64,000 bases of DNA from UBA3537 sp038138145 (GTDB lineage: Bacteria; Bacteroidota; Bacteroidia; Flavobacteriales; Flavobacteriaceae). The DNA lies in NCBI GenBank assembly GCA_038138145.1, contig JAYQDD010000006.1, positions 62,001 through 126,000 on the forward strand. Direction: 5' to 3'. Numbering within the stretch: position 1 is the stretch's first letter; every line of letters starts with the position of its first letter. The notes below the pieces were generated by a model that was given only the letters and a program-made list of their open reading frames with translations, did not search any database and was not told the DNA's origin. Of the stretch, positions 25,932-35,738 are shown one piece after another. The translations under genes and the position numbers were made by a program.

Positions 25932-27241
25932 CAGTCACGAAAGTTTTTGAGGGCCTCTACCACAGCACGGTGCGAAACATTGTTGGTTTTGAAATGCGTT
26001 ATCATCGCTTCTTTTTCAGTCGTTGTAGCGCCCAACTGATTTAAAATATTGAGTAAATGCATTTTCATATGCCCTTTTTGAATCCCTGTAGTGGTTAGTG
26101 AACGTAGCGCAGCAAAATTTTGTGCCAAGCCAGCAACGGCCACAATTTCCATAAGTTCTGCTGCTGAGGGATTTCCTAGCATTTCCAAAGCCAATTTAAC
26201 CATAGGATGTAAGCCAGTGAGCCCACCTACTGTGCCAAGGGCTAGAGGTAAATCCATCCAAAATGTAAAGGTCTCATTTTCTATTTTGGCATGGGAAAGA
26301 CTTGCATATTGACCATCTTTGGCGGCATAGGCATGTACTCCAGCTTCAACGGCTCTAAAATCATTTCCCGTAGCAATAACCACGGCATCTACACCATTCA
26401 TGATCCCTTTGTTGTGGGTAACAGCACGGTAAGGTTCTACTTCGGCAATCCGTACCGCTTGAACAAACTTTTCGGCAAATTCTTGCCCTGTAAAATGCCC
26501 TTCTAAAGTGAGTTCGTCCAATGTGCAGGAGACCTCGGCACGAACCACACAATCGGGGACATAATTGGACAAAATACTCATCACTACCTTGGGTTCATGT
26601 CCATGAAGTTCTGCACTATTTTGGCTTAGTGCTTCAAAGGTTGTGGCGATTTGCTCCAAACATGAATTGATAAAATTGGCCCCCATGGCATCTTTGGTTT
26701 CAAATGTTGCTTCCAATTGAAAGTAGTGCGCCATTTTAGAGCTACAATCGATGAGGTTTAAATCCAAAAGTCCACCTCCGCGTTGTTCCATGTTTTTGGT
26801 CAGCGGTTTAGTAGCTTCTAAAAGCTGAGGTTTGATGTTTTCAAAATAAGAGTGAAGTGTGTCTTGATCTCCTTCAAACATAAAATGGACATGACCAATT
26901 TTTGTCGTAGATAAAACCTTGGTTTTAAATCCGCCACGCGTACTCCAAAATTTAGCGGCATTGCTCGCCGCAGCGACGACTGAACTTTCTTCAATCGTCA
27001 TGGGTAGGGTATACCATTTGTTGTTGATCAAAAAATTGGGAGCAATACCAAAAGGCAAATAAAAATTAGAAATGGTATTTTCAATAAATTCATCGTGCAA
27101 TTGTTGCAGCTTGGTATCCGTATTCCAGTAGGATTCCAAAATGGTTTTGGCTTGCGTATTTCCATCGAAATAGTTGGTAATCAGCCAGTTAATTTTTTCG
27201 GCTTTTGAGTATTTAGAAAATCCAGAAACTTGCTGTTGCAT
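25931..27241 (-). CDS. Hydroxymethylglutaryl-CoA reductase, class II
   Basis: This 436-residue cytoplasmic enzyme converts HMG-CoA and mevalonate. Class II catalytic residues are visible: Glu in TIEESSVVAAAS, Lys in HNKGIMNG, Asp in GNDFRAVEAG and His in GIQKGHMKMH. The segment ENTISNFYLPFGIAPNFLIN also fits the class. Class II enzymes are often labelled degradative, but in Flavobacteriia they make mevalonate for isoprenoids, which the linked kinase supports. The upstream spacer (27242-27380) holds divergent promoters with the S9 peptidase gene. Confidence 0.94.
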   Translation of the reverse strand: MQQQVSGFSKYSKAEKINWLITNYFDGNTQAKTILESYWNTDTKLQQLHDEFIENTISNFYLPFGIAPNFLINNKWYTLPMTIEESSVVAAASNAAKFWSTRGGFKTKVLSTTKIGHVHFMFEGDQDTLHSYFENIKPQLLEATKPLTKNMEQRGGGLLDLNLIDCSSKMAHYFQLEATFETKDAMGANFINSCLEQIATTFEALSQNSAELHGHEPKVVMSILSNYVPDCVVRAEVSCTLDELTLEGHFTGQEFAEKFVQAVRIAEVEPYRAVTHNKGIMNGVDAVVIATGNDFRAVEAGVHAYAAKDGQYASLSHAKIENETFTFWMDLPLALGTVGGLTGLHPMVKLALEMLGNPSAAELMEIVAVAGLAQNFAALRSLTTTGIQKGHMKMHLLNILNQLGATTTEKEAMITHFKTNNVSHRAVVEALKNFRD

Positions 27242-27380
27242 AGTTGAGTATTGATGAACAAAGATACTATTCTATACATTATATGAAAAGCGAATTGTTA
27301 AATTGAAGATTAATCCGCTCAGAATAGGGGAATTTTGAATTATTTTTAGTAAAATTGGTAACATTTTATAAAATATACCT

Positions 27381-29609
27381 ATGCTCCGCAAATTTTTAAT
27401 CTTATTTTCTGTTTTTTCTTTCTTTTCTTTTGCGCAAGACAAAGCAATTACGCTGGAAGACATTTGGAACGGCAGTTTTTCTACCGAAAACATGGAAGTC
27501 CTACACTCCATGAATAATGGACAACAGTATGCTGTCTTAAATTTTAACCGTGCTACGCGTTCTACTTCTGTCGATGTTTATGACTACCAAACACAGTCCA
27601 AAACGAAAACTGTTGTAGACTCCAAAAATCTTGAGGATATTACCTACTTTACAAATTACACTTTTAGTGATGATGAAACCAAAATTCTCCTTGCAACAGA
27701 GGTCGAATCGGTCTACAGATATTCTACATTAGGTGTCTTTTATGTTTATGATACGGTTTCTGGATCACTTCAAAAAATTTCGAATGAAAAAATTCAAGAA
27801 CCCACCTTTTCCCCAGACGGATCCAAAGTGGCGTATGGATTTCAAAATAATATTTTTATTAAAAATTTAGAAACAGATACCACGATACAAATTACATTTG
27901 ATGGCGAAAAAAATAAAATCATCAATGGGATAACCGACTGGGTTTACGAAGAAGAATTTGCATTTGTTCGGGCTTTTGAATGGAATAGCAATGGCCAAAA
28001 AATTGCTTATCTAAAATTTGATGAAGCCGAAGTGCCTGAATTTTCAATGGATGTCTATGGACAGGGTTTGTACCAAACTCAACAGGTATTTAAATACCCA
28101 AAAGCGGGTGAAAAAAATGCTGTTGTGTCCTTACATGTTTATGATTTAAACGCGCAAACGTCCAATGAAGTTAAGGTAGATAAAGCCTACAACGATTTTT
28201 ATATTCCACGCATCAAGTGGACCAATTCTGCAGCTATTTTAAGCGCACAATACATTAATCGTCATCAAAATGAATTGGATTTGTGGGTCATTAATACAGC
28301 TACTAATTCTTCCGAAATCCTTCTTACAGAAACCGACAAGGCCTATGTGGATGTGACAGACAATCTTACCTTTTTAAAAGACAATAGCTTTATTTGGACC
28401 AGTGAGCAAGATGGATTTAACCACATTTATCATTACAGCAAAACGGGTCAGCTCATCAAGCAAGTCACACAAGGCGATTGGGAAGTCACGGCCTACTACG
28501 GTTACGATGAAAAATCAAAAAAAATATTTTATCAATCTGTAGAAAATGGATCGATCAATAGAGATGTGTACAGTATTGGCCTTAATGGAAAAAACAAACG
28601 CCGTCTCTCTAAAAATGAAGGAACCAATGCAGCGGCTTTTAGTACTGATTTTACCTATTATATCAATACCTTTTCGAGTGCGACCACCCCACCCGAGTAT
28701 ACCCTTAACAAAGCTAAAGATGGTACGGTCTTAAAAAGCATAAAAGACAATGACGAAGTTGCTCAAAAAGTGGGTAATTACCGTACTTCTAAAAAAGAAT
28801 TTAGCACCATAAACATAAATGGGAACGACCTCAATATGTGGATGATAAAACCTGTTGATTTTGACCCCAATAAAAAGTACCCTATGCTGATGTATCAGTA
28901 TTCTGGGCCAGGTTCTCAGCAAGTGGCCAACCGTTGGAACAGCGCCAACGATTATTGGTATCAAATGTTGGCACAACAGGGCTATTTTGTTGTTTGTGTC
29001 GATGGGCGAGGGACTGGCTATAAAGGGGCTGAATTTAAGAAAGTCACCTATTTAAATTTGGTCAAATATGAAACAGAAGATCAAATTGCAGCAGCCAAAA
29101 CATTAGCCAAATTGCCCTATATTGACGAGGAACGTATAGGCATTTGGGGTTGGAGTTTTGGCGGTCATATGAGTACCAATTGTTTGCTTAAAGGCAGTGA
29201 CATTTTTAAGATGGCTATTGCCGTTGCCCCTGTGACCAGCTGGCGCTTTTATGATACCATTTACACCGAACGTTATATGCGTACGCCACAAGAAAACCCT
29301 AATGGATACGACGACAATTCGCCCTTCAATTACCCTGAAATGCTAAAAGGCGACTACTTATTGATTCACGGCTCTGGTGATGATAATGTGCATTTGCAGC
29401 ACACCATGCGTATGGTCGAAGCCCTAATTCAGGCCGATAAACAGTTTGAATGGGGGATTTACCCCGACAAAAATCATGGTATTTACGGAGGTAATACGCG
29501 ATTACACCTCTATAAAAAAATGACCAACTTTATTGGAAAAACCTTGGGTGATCGACTTGAAAAACCCTCTGAACCTAAAGAAAAACAAGAAATCAAAATA
29601 AAAGGATAA
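27381..29609 (+). CDS. Prolyl oligopeptidase-family peptidase (S9B, dipeptidyl peptidase IV-like)
   Basis: This 742-residue exported enzyme has a signal peptide ending in FSFAQ, an N-terminal beta-propeller (about residues 50-480) and a C-terminal alpha/beta-hydrolase domain. The catalytic Ser is in GWSFGGHMS, the Asp in GSGDDNVH and the His in DKNHGIYGG. The VYEEEFAF segment in the propeller resembles the DPP IV Glu motif that binds the peptide N-terminus. It probably releases X-Pro dipeptides. Two POT peptide transporters follow immediately, suggesting a unit for digestion and uptake. Confidence 0.93.
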   Translation: MLRKFLILFSVFSFFSFAQDKAITLEDIWNGSFSTENMEVLHSMNNGQQYAVLNFNRATRSTSVDVYDYQTQSKTKTVVDSKNLEDITYFTNYTFSDDETKILLATEVESVYRYSTLGVFYVYDTVSGSLQKISNEKIQEPTFSPDGSKVAYGFQNNIFIKNLETDTTIQITFDGEKNKIINGITDWVYEEEFAFVRAFEWNSNGQKIAYLKFDEAEVPEFSMDVYGQGLYQTQQVFKYPKAGEKNAVVSLHVYDLNAQTSNEVKVDKAYNDFYIPRIKWTNSAAILSAQYINRHQNELDLWVINTATNSSEILLTETDKAYVDVTDNLTFLKDNSFIWTSEQDGFNHIYHYSKTGQLIKQVTQGDWEVTAYYGYDEKSKKIFYQSVENGSINRDVYSIGLNGKNKRRLSKNEGTNAAAFSTDFTYYINTFSSATTPPEYTLNKAKDGTVLKSIKDNDEVAQKVGNYRTSKKEFSTININGNDLNMWMIKPVDFDPNKKYPMLMYQYSGPGSQQVANRWNSANDYWYQMLAQQGYFVVCVDGRGTGYKGAEFKKVTYLNLVKYETEDQIAAAKTLAKLPYIDEERIGIWGWSFGGHMSTNCLLKGSDIFKMAIAVAPVTSWRFYDTIYTERYMRTPQENPNGYDDNSPFNYPEMLKGDYLLIHGSGDDNVHLQHTMRMVEALIQADKQFEWGIYPDKNHGIYGGNTRLHLYKKMTNFIGKTLGDRLEKPSEPKEKQEIKIKG

Positions 29610-29639
29610 ATTAGCGAAACCAATCAAATAAAAACAATT

Positions 29640-31163
29640 ATGTCAACAACAACAGAACTTCAACATCAAAAACAACTTTTTGGACATCCTATCGGGCTGT
29701 ATGTTCTCTTTTTAACAGAAATGTGGGAACGGTTTTCTTATTATGGAATGCGCGCATTACTTGTACTTTATATGACTGCTTCCACGCTTGGCGATGATAT
29801 GCGAGGTGAAGGTTTAGGTTGGACAAGTAAAGAAGCTCTTGCGTTGTATGGATGGTATACCATGTTGGTTTATGTTATGTCCATCCCTGGAGGGATGATT
29901 GCAGATAAATTAATTGGCCAGAAAAAAGCTGTTTTGTATGGAGCAATTATACTGTGTCTTGGTCATGGGGTTTTAGTCTTAACAGACATTTGGGCTTTTT
30001 ACACCGGTCTGGGACTTGTTATCCTTGGTGTTGGCCTATTGAAGCCAAACATTTCTACTATGGTAGGAGGACTGTACAAAGAAGGAGATATTAGAAGAGA
30101 TAAGGGCTTTAGTATATTTTATATCGGAATTAACTTAGGATCACTTTTAGCAACAATAATCGTAGGACTAGTGGTTGATGAGTGGGGCTGGCATGCTGGA
30201 TTTGGTCTTGCTGGTATCGTGATGGTTGTTGGACTAATCAATTATATTTATGGACAAAAGTATTTGGTTCATGTTGGTAATTATGAGAAAACTGAAAATG
30301 ATCCAAACGAAATTTCTTACGGGAAGCTTTACGGAAAGCTATTTAATTCACCCCTCCAACTTGTTGTTACAGCACTACTCTTAACTCTTACAGCATATGG
30401 CTGGTTTAAATTAGGAGAGGGTTATGGATTGTTGTTTATATTTCTTACCGCCATTATTGTACTTCTTATGATGATTTATAAGGAACTTGATTCTCAAGTG
30501 CATAAAGATAGATTTTTGGTTTTGCTGTTATCTTTCATAATGGTAATTGTCTTTTGGGGCGCTTTCGAGCAAGCCGGGGGTTTAATGAATTTATACACCG
30601 AAACAAATACTGATCGGGTCTTATTTGGTTGGGAAATCCCAACTGTGATGTTCCAAAGTCTAAACGCTGGATTTATAATTATTTTTGCAACTGGAGTAGC
30701 ATCAATTTGGGCTAAAAGAAAATTGAAAGGGCGTGAGGCAAGTTCACTTTTTAAGATGGCAGTTGGAATCATAATTATGGGGTTTGGATTCTTGTTTATG
30801 GTGTTTGCAGCAATGGAGTTCGAGAAGTCAGGATCCTCAAGTATGATATGGTTAGTATTAGCGTATTTGTTCCATACAATTGGAGAACTTTGTTTGTCTC
30901 CAGTAGCATTATCTTTCATTACAAAATTAACTCCAATAAAATACGCGTCACTAATGATGGGGGTATATTTTGCGGCCACAGGCCTTGGTAGTAAGGTAGC
31001 AGGAATTGTTGGCGAAGCCGCAAGCGATTTTGGAGAATACACCATTTTTGTTGGAATTTTAATTTTTACAGTCATTGTAGGAACATTATTTATTTTGATT
31101 TTAAAACCATTGAAACGTCTCACACACAATGCTGAAGAAAACGAACGAATTTTAGAATCTTAA
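29640..31163 (+). CDS. POT-family proton-coupled peptide transporter (first copy)
   Basis: This 507-residue inner-membrane protein of the major facilitator superfamily has the POT signature EMWERFSYYGMRALLVLYM near the N-terminus, containing the ExxER proton-coupling motif. The region FWGAFEQAGG in the middle is also typical. It should import di- and tripeptides with protons. It starts 30 bases after the S9 peptidase and 11 bases before a second POT gene. Confidence 0.93.
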   Translation: MSTTTELQHQKQLFGHPIGLYVLFLTEMWERFSYYGMRALLVLYMTASTLGDDMRGEGLGWTSKEALALYGWYTMLVYVMSIPGGMIADKLIGQKKAVLYGAIILCLGHGVLVLTDIWAFYTGLGLVILGVGLLKPNISTMVGGLYKEGDIRRDKGFSIFYIGINLGSLLATIIVGLVVDEWGWHAGFGLAGIVMVVGLINYIYGQKYLVHVGNYEKTENDPNEISYGKLYGKLFNSPLQLVVTALLLTLTAYGWFKLGEGYGLLFIFLTAIIVLLMMIYKELDSQVHKDRFLVLLLSFIMVIVFWGAFEQAGGLMNLYTETNTDRVLFGWEIPTVMFQSLNAGFIIIFATGVASIWAKRKLKGREASSLFKMAVGIIIMGFGFLFMVFAAMEFEKSGSSSMIWLVLAYLFHTIGELCLSPVALSFITKLTPIKYASLMMGVYFAATGLGSKVAGIVGEAASDFGEYTIFVGILIFTVIVGTLFILILKPLKRLTHNAEENERILES

Positions 31164-31174
31164 AACCAACCAAA

Positions 31175-32935
31175 ATGAACACAACAACAGATCATATCTT
31201 TAAAGACAAAGTATTAGGGCATCCAGCAGGACTGTTTGTATTATTTTTTACGGAAATGTGGGAACGTTTTTCGTATTACGGAATGCGGGCTATTTTAGTT
31301 ATATTCCTTACTGGAGTAGTCACTGGCGACAATCCTGGATGGGGTTGGAGCACACCTGCGGCTCTATCACTTTTAGGTACCTATGCCATGTTTGTATACC
31401 TGACACCCCTTGTAGGGGGTTGGTTGGCCGATAACAAAATTGGTTATAGAATGGCCGTTGTGATTGGAGCGCTTTTGATGACGCTCGGACATGCCGCCAT
31501 GGCCGTAGAAACACCAACATTTCTCTACATTGGAATTTCACTTTTAATCTTAGGAAATGGATTTTTTAAACCCAATATGACTTCTATTATTTCAAAAATG
31601 TATGACGGTCATGACGATAAAAAGGATGGTGCATACAACATTTTTTATATGGGTGTAAATGCCGGTGCTTTTCTTGGAATTATGCTTTGTGGATGGGTCG
31701 GAGAAAAAGTAGGTTGGAGTTGGGGTTTTGGTCTTGCGGGTATTTTTATGCTGTTGGGTATGTTGCAATTTTATTTTGCTCAACCTCTTTTTGGCGACAT
31801 TGGTTCTAAACCTAAAAACGAACAAAATAATCTTACAGATAATACATCTAAAGAAGAAAAGTCAGCAGTAAAACTTAATACTTTTCAACCTGTAGATTAT
31901 ATTCTAATTGGCATTTTTACCCTTTCAGCGCTTATTTTTATCATCAATGATCCATTGAGTCAAATAGGTCAAATCAACACGCTCAACTTTACCGTTGCAG
32001 GCATGAAAGACTCGTTGTTTTTTGCGCTTTTGGCTGCTATATCCTTTATTTTACTTCTAATCATAAGAATTCCACGATACACCAGAATAGAACGGGATCG
32101 AATGATTGCTTTTACAATTTTTTGTCTGTTTACCGTCTTCTTTTGGGCCGCTTTTGAACAAGCAGCGGGCTCCTTACCGATTTATACCAGAGACTTCACC
32201 AATCGATTTTTAGAGGGTAGTGCCGCCGATATCTTCAAACTCATTGATTTGATTGTTACCGTGGTTCCACTACTGATCATTACCTATGTACTGTGGAGTT
32301 TGTTCCGTCAAACGTTCAGTAGAATTGGGTTGTCGAACATTATACTGGGCTTTAGTTTTGTGATTGTTTGGGCTATTGTTATTTTTAAATTATACACAGA
32401 GTATAATGACACCAACACTGAAGTACCAGTGACATGGTTTGCGATTTTAAACTCTCTTTTTATCATCATTTTTGCACCTTTATTTACTAAATGGTGGGAC
32501 AGCCGCTACAATCCACCGGCCTCGGTCAAATACTTCTTAGGGTTGTTCTTGCTAGGACTTGGTTTTGCCTTTTTGGCCTTTGGCGCTAGGAATGTTTTAG
32601 CAGGGGCAGAGTCAGCTTCGTTGAGTATGGCATGGTTAGTGTTTGCTTATTTATTCCATACGCTAGGCGAATTGTGTTTATCTCCAATGGGATTATCCTA
32701 TTTAAGTAAGCTTGTTCCAGCCAGAATGATTGCAGTAATGTTTGGGGTCTATTATTTGGCTATAGCGATTGGAAATAAATTGGCACACTCTGTTGGTGCA
32801 GAGGTTGAAAACATCACCAAAGAGTACAGTTTATCGGCATTCTTTTTGATTTTTACTATTGTGCCTATTGCCATTGGATTGGTGTCATTAGTTTTACATC
32901 CTTTGCTAAAGAAATTGATGCATGGCGTAAAATAA
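31175..32935 (+). CDS. POT-family proton-coupled peptide transporter (second copy)
   Basis: This 586-residue paralogue of the preceding transporter has the same EMWERFSYYGMRAILVIFL signature and FWAAFEQAAGS. It is about 80 residues longer, mainly in the central cytoplasmic loop (about residues 205-240, Lys- and Asn-rich) and in an extra membrane region near residues 370-430. Differing lengths suggest different peptide preference. A small ORF and a thioredoxin gene follow closely. Confidence 0.93.
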   Translation: MNTTTDHIFKDKVLGHPAGLFVLFFTEMWERFSYYGMRAILVIFLTGVVTGDNPGWGWSTPAALSLLGTYAMFVYLTPLVGGWLADNKIGYRMAVVIGALLMTLGHAAMAVETPTFLYIGISLLILGNGFFKPNMTSIISKMYDGHDDKKDGAYNIFYMGVNAGAFLGIMLCGWVGEKVGWSWGFGLAGIFMLLGMLQFYFAQPLFGDIGSKPKNEQNNLTDNTSKEEKSAVKLNTFQPVDYILIGIFTLSALIFIINDPLSQIGQINTLNFTVAGMKDSLFFALLAAISFILLLIIRIPRYTRIERDRMIAFTIFCLFTVFFWAAFEQAAGSLPIYTRDFTNRFLEGSAADIFKLIDLIVTVVPLLIITYVLWSLFRQTFSRIGLSNIILGFSFVIVWAIVIFKLYTEYNDTNTEVPVTWFAILNSLFIIIFAPLFTKWWDSRYNPPASVKYFLGLFLLGLGFAFLAFGARNVLAGAESASLSMAWLVFAYLFHTLGELCLSPMGLSYLSKLVPARMIAVMFGVYYLAIAIGNKLAHSVGAEVENITKEYSLSAFFLIFTIVPIAIGLVSLVLHPLLKKLMHGVK

Positions 32936-32946
32936 TAGTTTAAAAA

Positions 32947-33141
32947 ATGATTTGCATAAAAACTGAAATACCAGCGTATTTGTGCCAAATAGACGACGAA
33001 TTAAAAGCCATTTACCACAGTAAAGATTCTGTGTGTATATGGGTATTTAAAACACGTGAGGAAAGAAATGCATTTGTTGACGATACCGCAGGGATGAACA
33101 AAACACAACGAACAAATCATTACAACGAAAATTATGCTTAA
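32947..33141 (+). CDS. Small conserved-looking ORF of unknown function
   Basis: This 64-residue ORF starts 11 bases after the second POT gene and overlaps the next gene by 8 bases. The position and spacing favour a real, translationally coupled gene. It has no signal peptide or membrane segment. I recognise no family, and it could be a chance ORF. Confidence 0.42.
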   Translation: MICIKTEIPAYLCQIDDELKAIYHSKDSVCIWVFKTREERNAFVDDTAGMNKTQRTNHYNENYA

Positions 33142-33685
33142 CTTAAAATACATAGTTATTCTTTTTATTTTTGGCTTTTCACTTTGTGGAACTGCACAAG
33201 AAATCAACTGGCTAACGATGAATGAAGCACTAGCCAAACAAAAAGAACACCCCAAAAAAATCATGGTGGATATGTACACCACTTGGTGTGGCCCATGCAA
33301 AATGTTGGACCGCAATACATTTTCTAATCCCAAACTCGCCCAATATGTGAATGCTAATTATTATCCTGTTAAATTCAATGCAGAAGGCAATGAAGAAGTT
33401 GATTTTAATGGGCAACCGCTCACAAACCCCAACTACGATCCGGCCAAAGCCAAACGACGTAACAGCCAACATCAACTTGCACAATATTTTGGTGTCAATT
33501 CTTATCCAACTATTTTGTTTTTGGGAGAAAATACCGAATTTTTGGCGCCTATACCAGGGTATAGAACAGCACCACAACTCGAACTTTACCTTAAACTTTT
33601 TGCCGAAGACCACTACAAAACCATCAATAACCAAGAGGCCTTTAACAGCTACGCCAAATCCTTTAAACCCACTTTTACGCCTTAA
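33134..33685 (+). CDS. Exported thioredoxin-family protein
   Basis: This 183-residue protein has a signal peptide (KYIVILFIFGFSLCGTAQ) and a thioredoxin-like domain with the redox motif WCGPCK near residues 54-59. The downstream FGVNSYPTILFL contains the cis-Pro. Insertion NPNYDPAKAKRRN between these is typical of the DUF255-like/thioredoxin_7 group. It would act as a periplasmic disulfide reductase or isomerase. The last four bases overlap the convergent comEC gene. Confidence 0.86.
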   Translation: MLNLKYIVILFIFGFSLCGTAQEINWLTMNEALAKQKEHPKKIMVDMYTTWCGPCKMLDRNTFSNPKLAQYVNANYYPVKFNAEGNEEVDFNGQPLTNPNYDPAKAKRRNSQHQLAQYFGVNSYPTILFLGENTEFLAPIPGYRTAPQLELYLKLFAEDHYKTINNQEAFNSYAKSFKPTFTP

Positions 33686-35529
33686 TCTAAAGGGTAGATA
33701 AAGGCGCCGTTTGTTTGGGTATCATAAAATTTTACCCCTTTTTGTGTACAGGTTTTTTCCCAACGTTCCACAAAACTTTTATAATTGCTCCCATCAGCAA
33801 TAATAAGTTTTGGTTGTAGTGAATTGATGAGTTGTCCTAAATGAATTTTTGGGCTGTTTCGAAGCAAAATCCAGTCAAATGTTGTGGATTTAAAATCAAA
33901 AACACCAAGATTATCTACCAAAAGTAATTGATTGCCATCAATATTGTAAAATCGTTTTAGGTTTGATGTAACCTTTTTCCGAATTCCCTCATTCGTTAAA
34001 TAATCTTGAACAAACGTAAAATTTGAACTGTCTGTTTTTGTGCTATGGGTTTCATATGTTGTTCCATTTCTAAACCCCAAGAAAGTATGTTTTACTTTTT
34101 GAAAAACAATAAATTCTCGATGGGATTGAATGTTATAATTAAACAAAGAATACAATTGAAACCCTATAATGGCAACGCCTAAAACAACGATGGTTTTGAA
34201 TTTTTTTGTCTTTATGAATTTAAAAATTAAACCAAAAATAAGATAAGAGACAAACAGCATCACCCCATCAAAAGTGATGTGTTTAAAAAGGAAAACATCA
34301 AAATTTGCCACCCAATTTGTACACCTATTCATCATTCCAATAAGACACTCAAAACCATAAATCAGAGGTTCATTGATGGCTTTGATGCCGCTAAAGACAA
34401 TGATAAAAAGACCACACCAAAGACATAATACCAGCAGTGGAATGACCAATAAATTGGTGACAAAAAATAATGCTGGAAATTGATGAAAATAATACAAACT
34501 AAGGGGCAAAATACCAAGTTGTGCCGCAACAGACACATTTAATAAAGTGACTATAGGTTTTAAAACAAAATGTTTCGGTTGCCCATACTGATCCAAAATG
34601 GGTTTGATGAGCAAAATGCCCAAAACTGCGGTATAACTCAGTTGAAAACCTACATCAAAAAGGAAATTAGGTTGAATGAGTAACACCACAAATGCTGAAA
34701 TAAAAAGGGTGTTGATGCTGTTGGTTGGCCGATATAATCCGTGGGCAAGGGCAAAACAGCTAAACATCGTAACAGCACGAACTATGGACGGACTAAGTCC
34801 AGTCAGAACAGCAAATCCCCACAATATAACGATGATTATGAAACTGCGCATTTTTTTGCCGTGGCGTAAACGTACAATTGGGCTTAATAACAATTCAAAT
34901 ATAGTCAGTAGAATCCCGACATGAAGACCAGAAAGCGCTAAAATATGCAACACACCAGAATCTTTGTAATTTGTTTTGATGTCCTCTGGAATTTCATTTC
35001 TAATCCCCAAATAAAAGGCCTTGAGAAATGCACGCGCCGTGTCGTTGATATCCAATGCATCAATTTTTGATTCCGTAAAGGTTTTGGCTTTGCTTGCCCA
35101 ACCATTTATACTTTGTTTCCCTTTTACACTTATAAATTTGCTGTGCTCTTGTAGGTTGATTTGATGAAAAATGCCTTTACGTTCCATATAGTCTTTATAG
35201 CTAAAAGCATATGGATTTTTGGGCGGATTGATGGTTTTTAACTCTGTTTGGATGTATAAAAGATCATCTATAAATAATGGTTCAATGGAAGTATTTTTTG
35301 GAATACTGATTAAAATTTCTCCACTTGATTTTTGATTATTCATCTCTACTACTTTGGCTTTGTAGCGGTAGTTGAATGCTGTTGGATTCATTGCACTACG
35401 GACTTTTAACACCAAGCGGTTAGACGTATTTATTTGTTCTAAAAAATGACTGTAGTGGTTGTTTTGAAATTTTGGTTCATTAAGCTGGGTTGTCCATAAT
35501 CCTAGCAACAAAAAGAGCAACAACAACAA
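33682..35529 (-). CDS. comEC: ComEC/Rec2-family DNA-uptake channel, main frame
   Basis: This frame gives 615 residues from a TTG at 35529. ComEC is the inner-membrane channel that carries single-stranded DNA during natural transformation. The competence domain signature ILALSGLHVGIL and many membrane helices are clear; the C-terminal beta-lactamase-like region is weak. The usual ComEC N-terminus (MRPLYYPIPKLTMAF) lies in another frame at 35502-35708, so the gene appears interrupted by one base. It is the last gene of the surE-lpxB block. Confidence 0.85.
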   Translation of the reverse strand: MLLLLFLLLGLWTTQLNEPKFQNNHYSHFLEQINTSNRLVLKVRSAMNPTAFNYRYKAKVVEMNNQKSSGEILISIPKNTSIEPLFIDDLLYIQTELKTINPPKNPYAFSYKDYMERKGIFHQINLQEHSKFISVKGKQSINGWASKAKTFTESKIDALDINDTARAFLKAFYLGIRNEIPEDIKTNYKDSGVLHILALSGLHVGILLTIFELLLSPIVRLRHGKKMRSFIIIVILWGFAVLTGLSPSIVRAVTMFSCFALAHGLYRPTNSINTLFISAFVVLLIQPNFLFDVGFQLSYTAVLGILLIKPILDQYGQPKHFVLKPIVTLLNVSVAAQLGILPLSLYYFHQFPALFFVTNLLVIPLLVLCLWCGLFIIVFSGIKAINEPLIYGFECLIGMMNRCTNWVANFDVFLFKHITFDGVMLFVSYLIFGLIFKFIKTKKFKTIVVLGVAIIGFQLYSLFNYNIQSHREFIVFQKVKHTFLGFRNGTTYETHSTKTDSSNFTFVQDYLTNEGIRKKVTSNLKRFYNIDGNQLLLVDNLGVFDFKSTTFDWILLRNSPKIHLGQLINSLQPKLIIADGSNYKSFVERWEKTCTQKGVKFYDTQTNGAFIYPLD

Positions 35530-35708
35530 AATAGAGGCAATGGATTTGTTTGTGGTGCGCTTTTAAAATGAAAAAACAACACCATAGAAATTACAAGAGC
35601 AATGCCCAGACCAATGGCACTTAGTTTCAATACAACAAAGTTGCTTAAAAACACACCACCCATAAAGGCCATGGTGAGTTTGGGGATGGGATAGTACAAG
35701 GGGCGCAT
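35502..35708 (-). pseudogene. comEC: Out-of-frame N-terminal part of comEC
   Basis: The first about 58 residues, MRPLYYPIPKLTMAFMGGVF then a membrane helix, are what is expected at the start of a Bacteroidota ComEC. The frame then runs into Cys codons (FCCCCSFCC) and stops at 35502. Reading one base back at cta-ttt-tgt gives the hydrophobic LLLLLFLLLGLW of the main frame. The combined protein would be about 675 residues, a normal length. A real mutation, an assembly error at the T-run or -1 slippage could explain it. Confidence 0.72.
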
Positions 35709-35738
35709 TTTAGATTATAAGTAGGTTTTTCATTGGTG

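Noticed and set aside
30494..31129. Antisense ORF of 211 codons inside the first POT transporter gene
   Set aside because: It mirrors the hydrophobic codons of the transporter on the opposite strand and has no recognisable domain.
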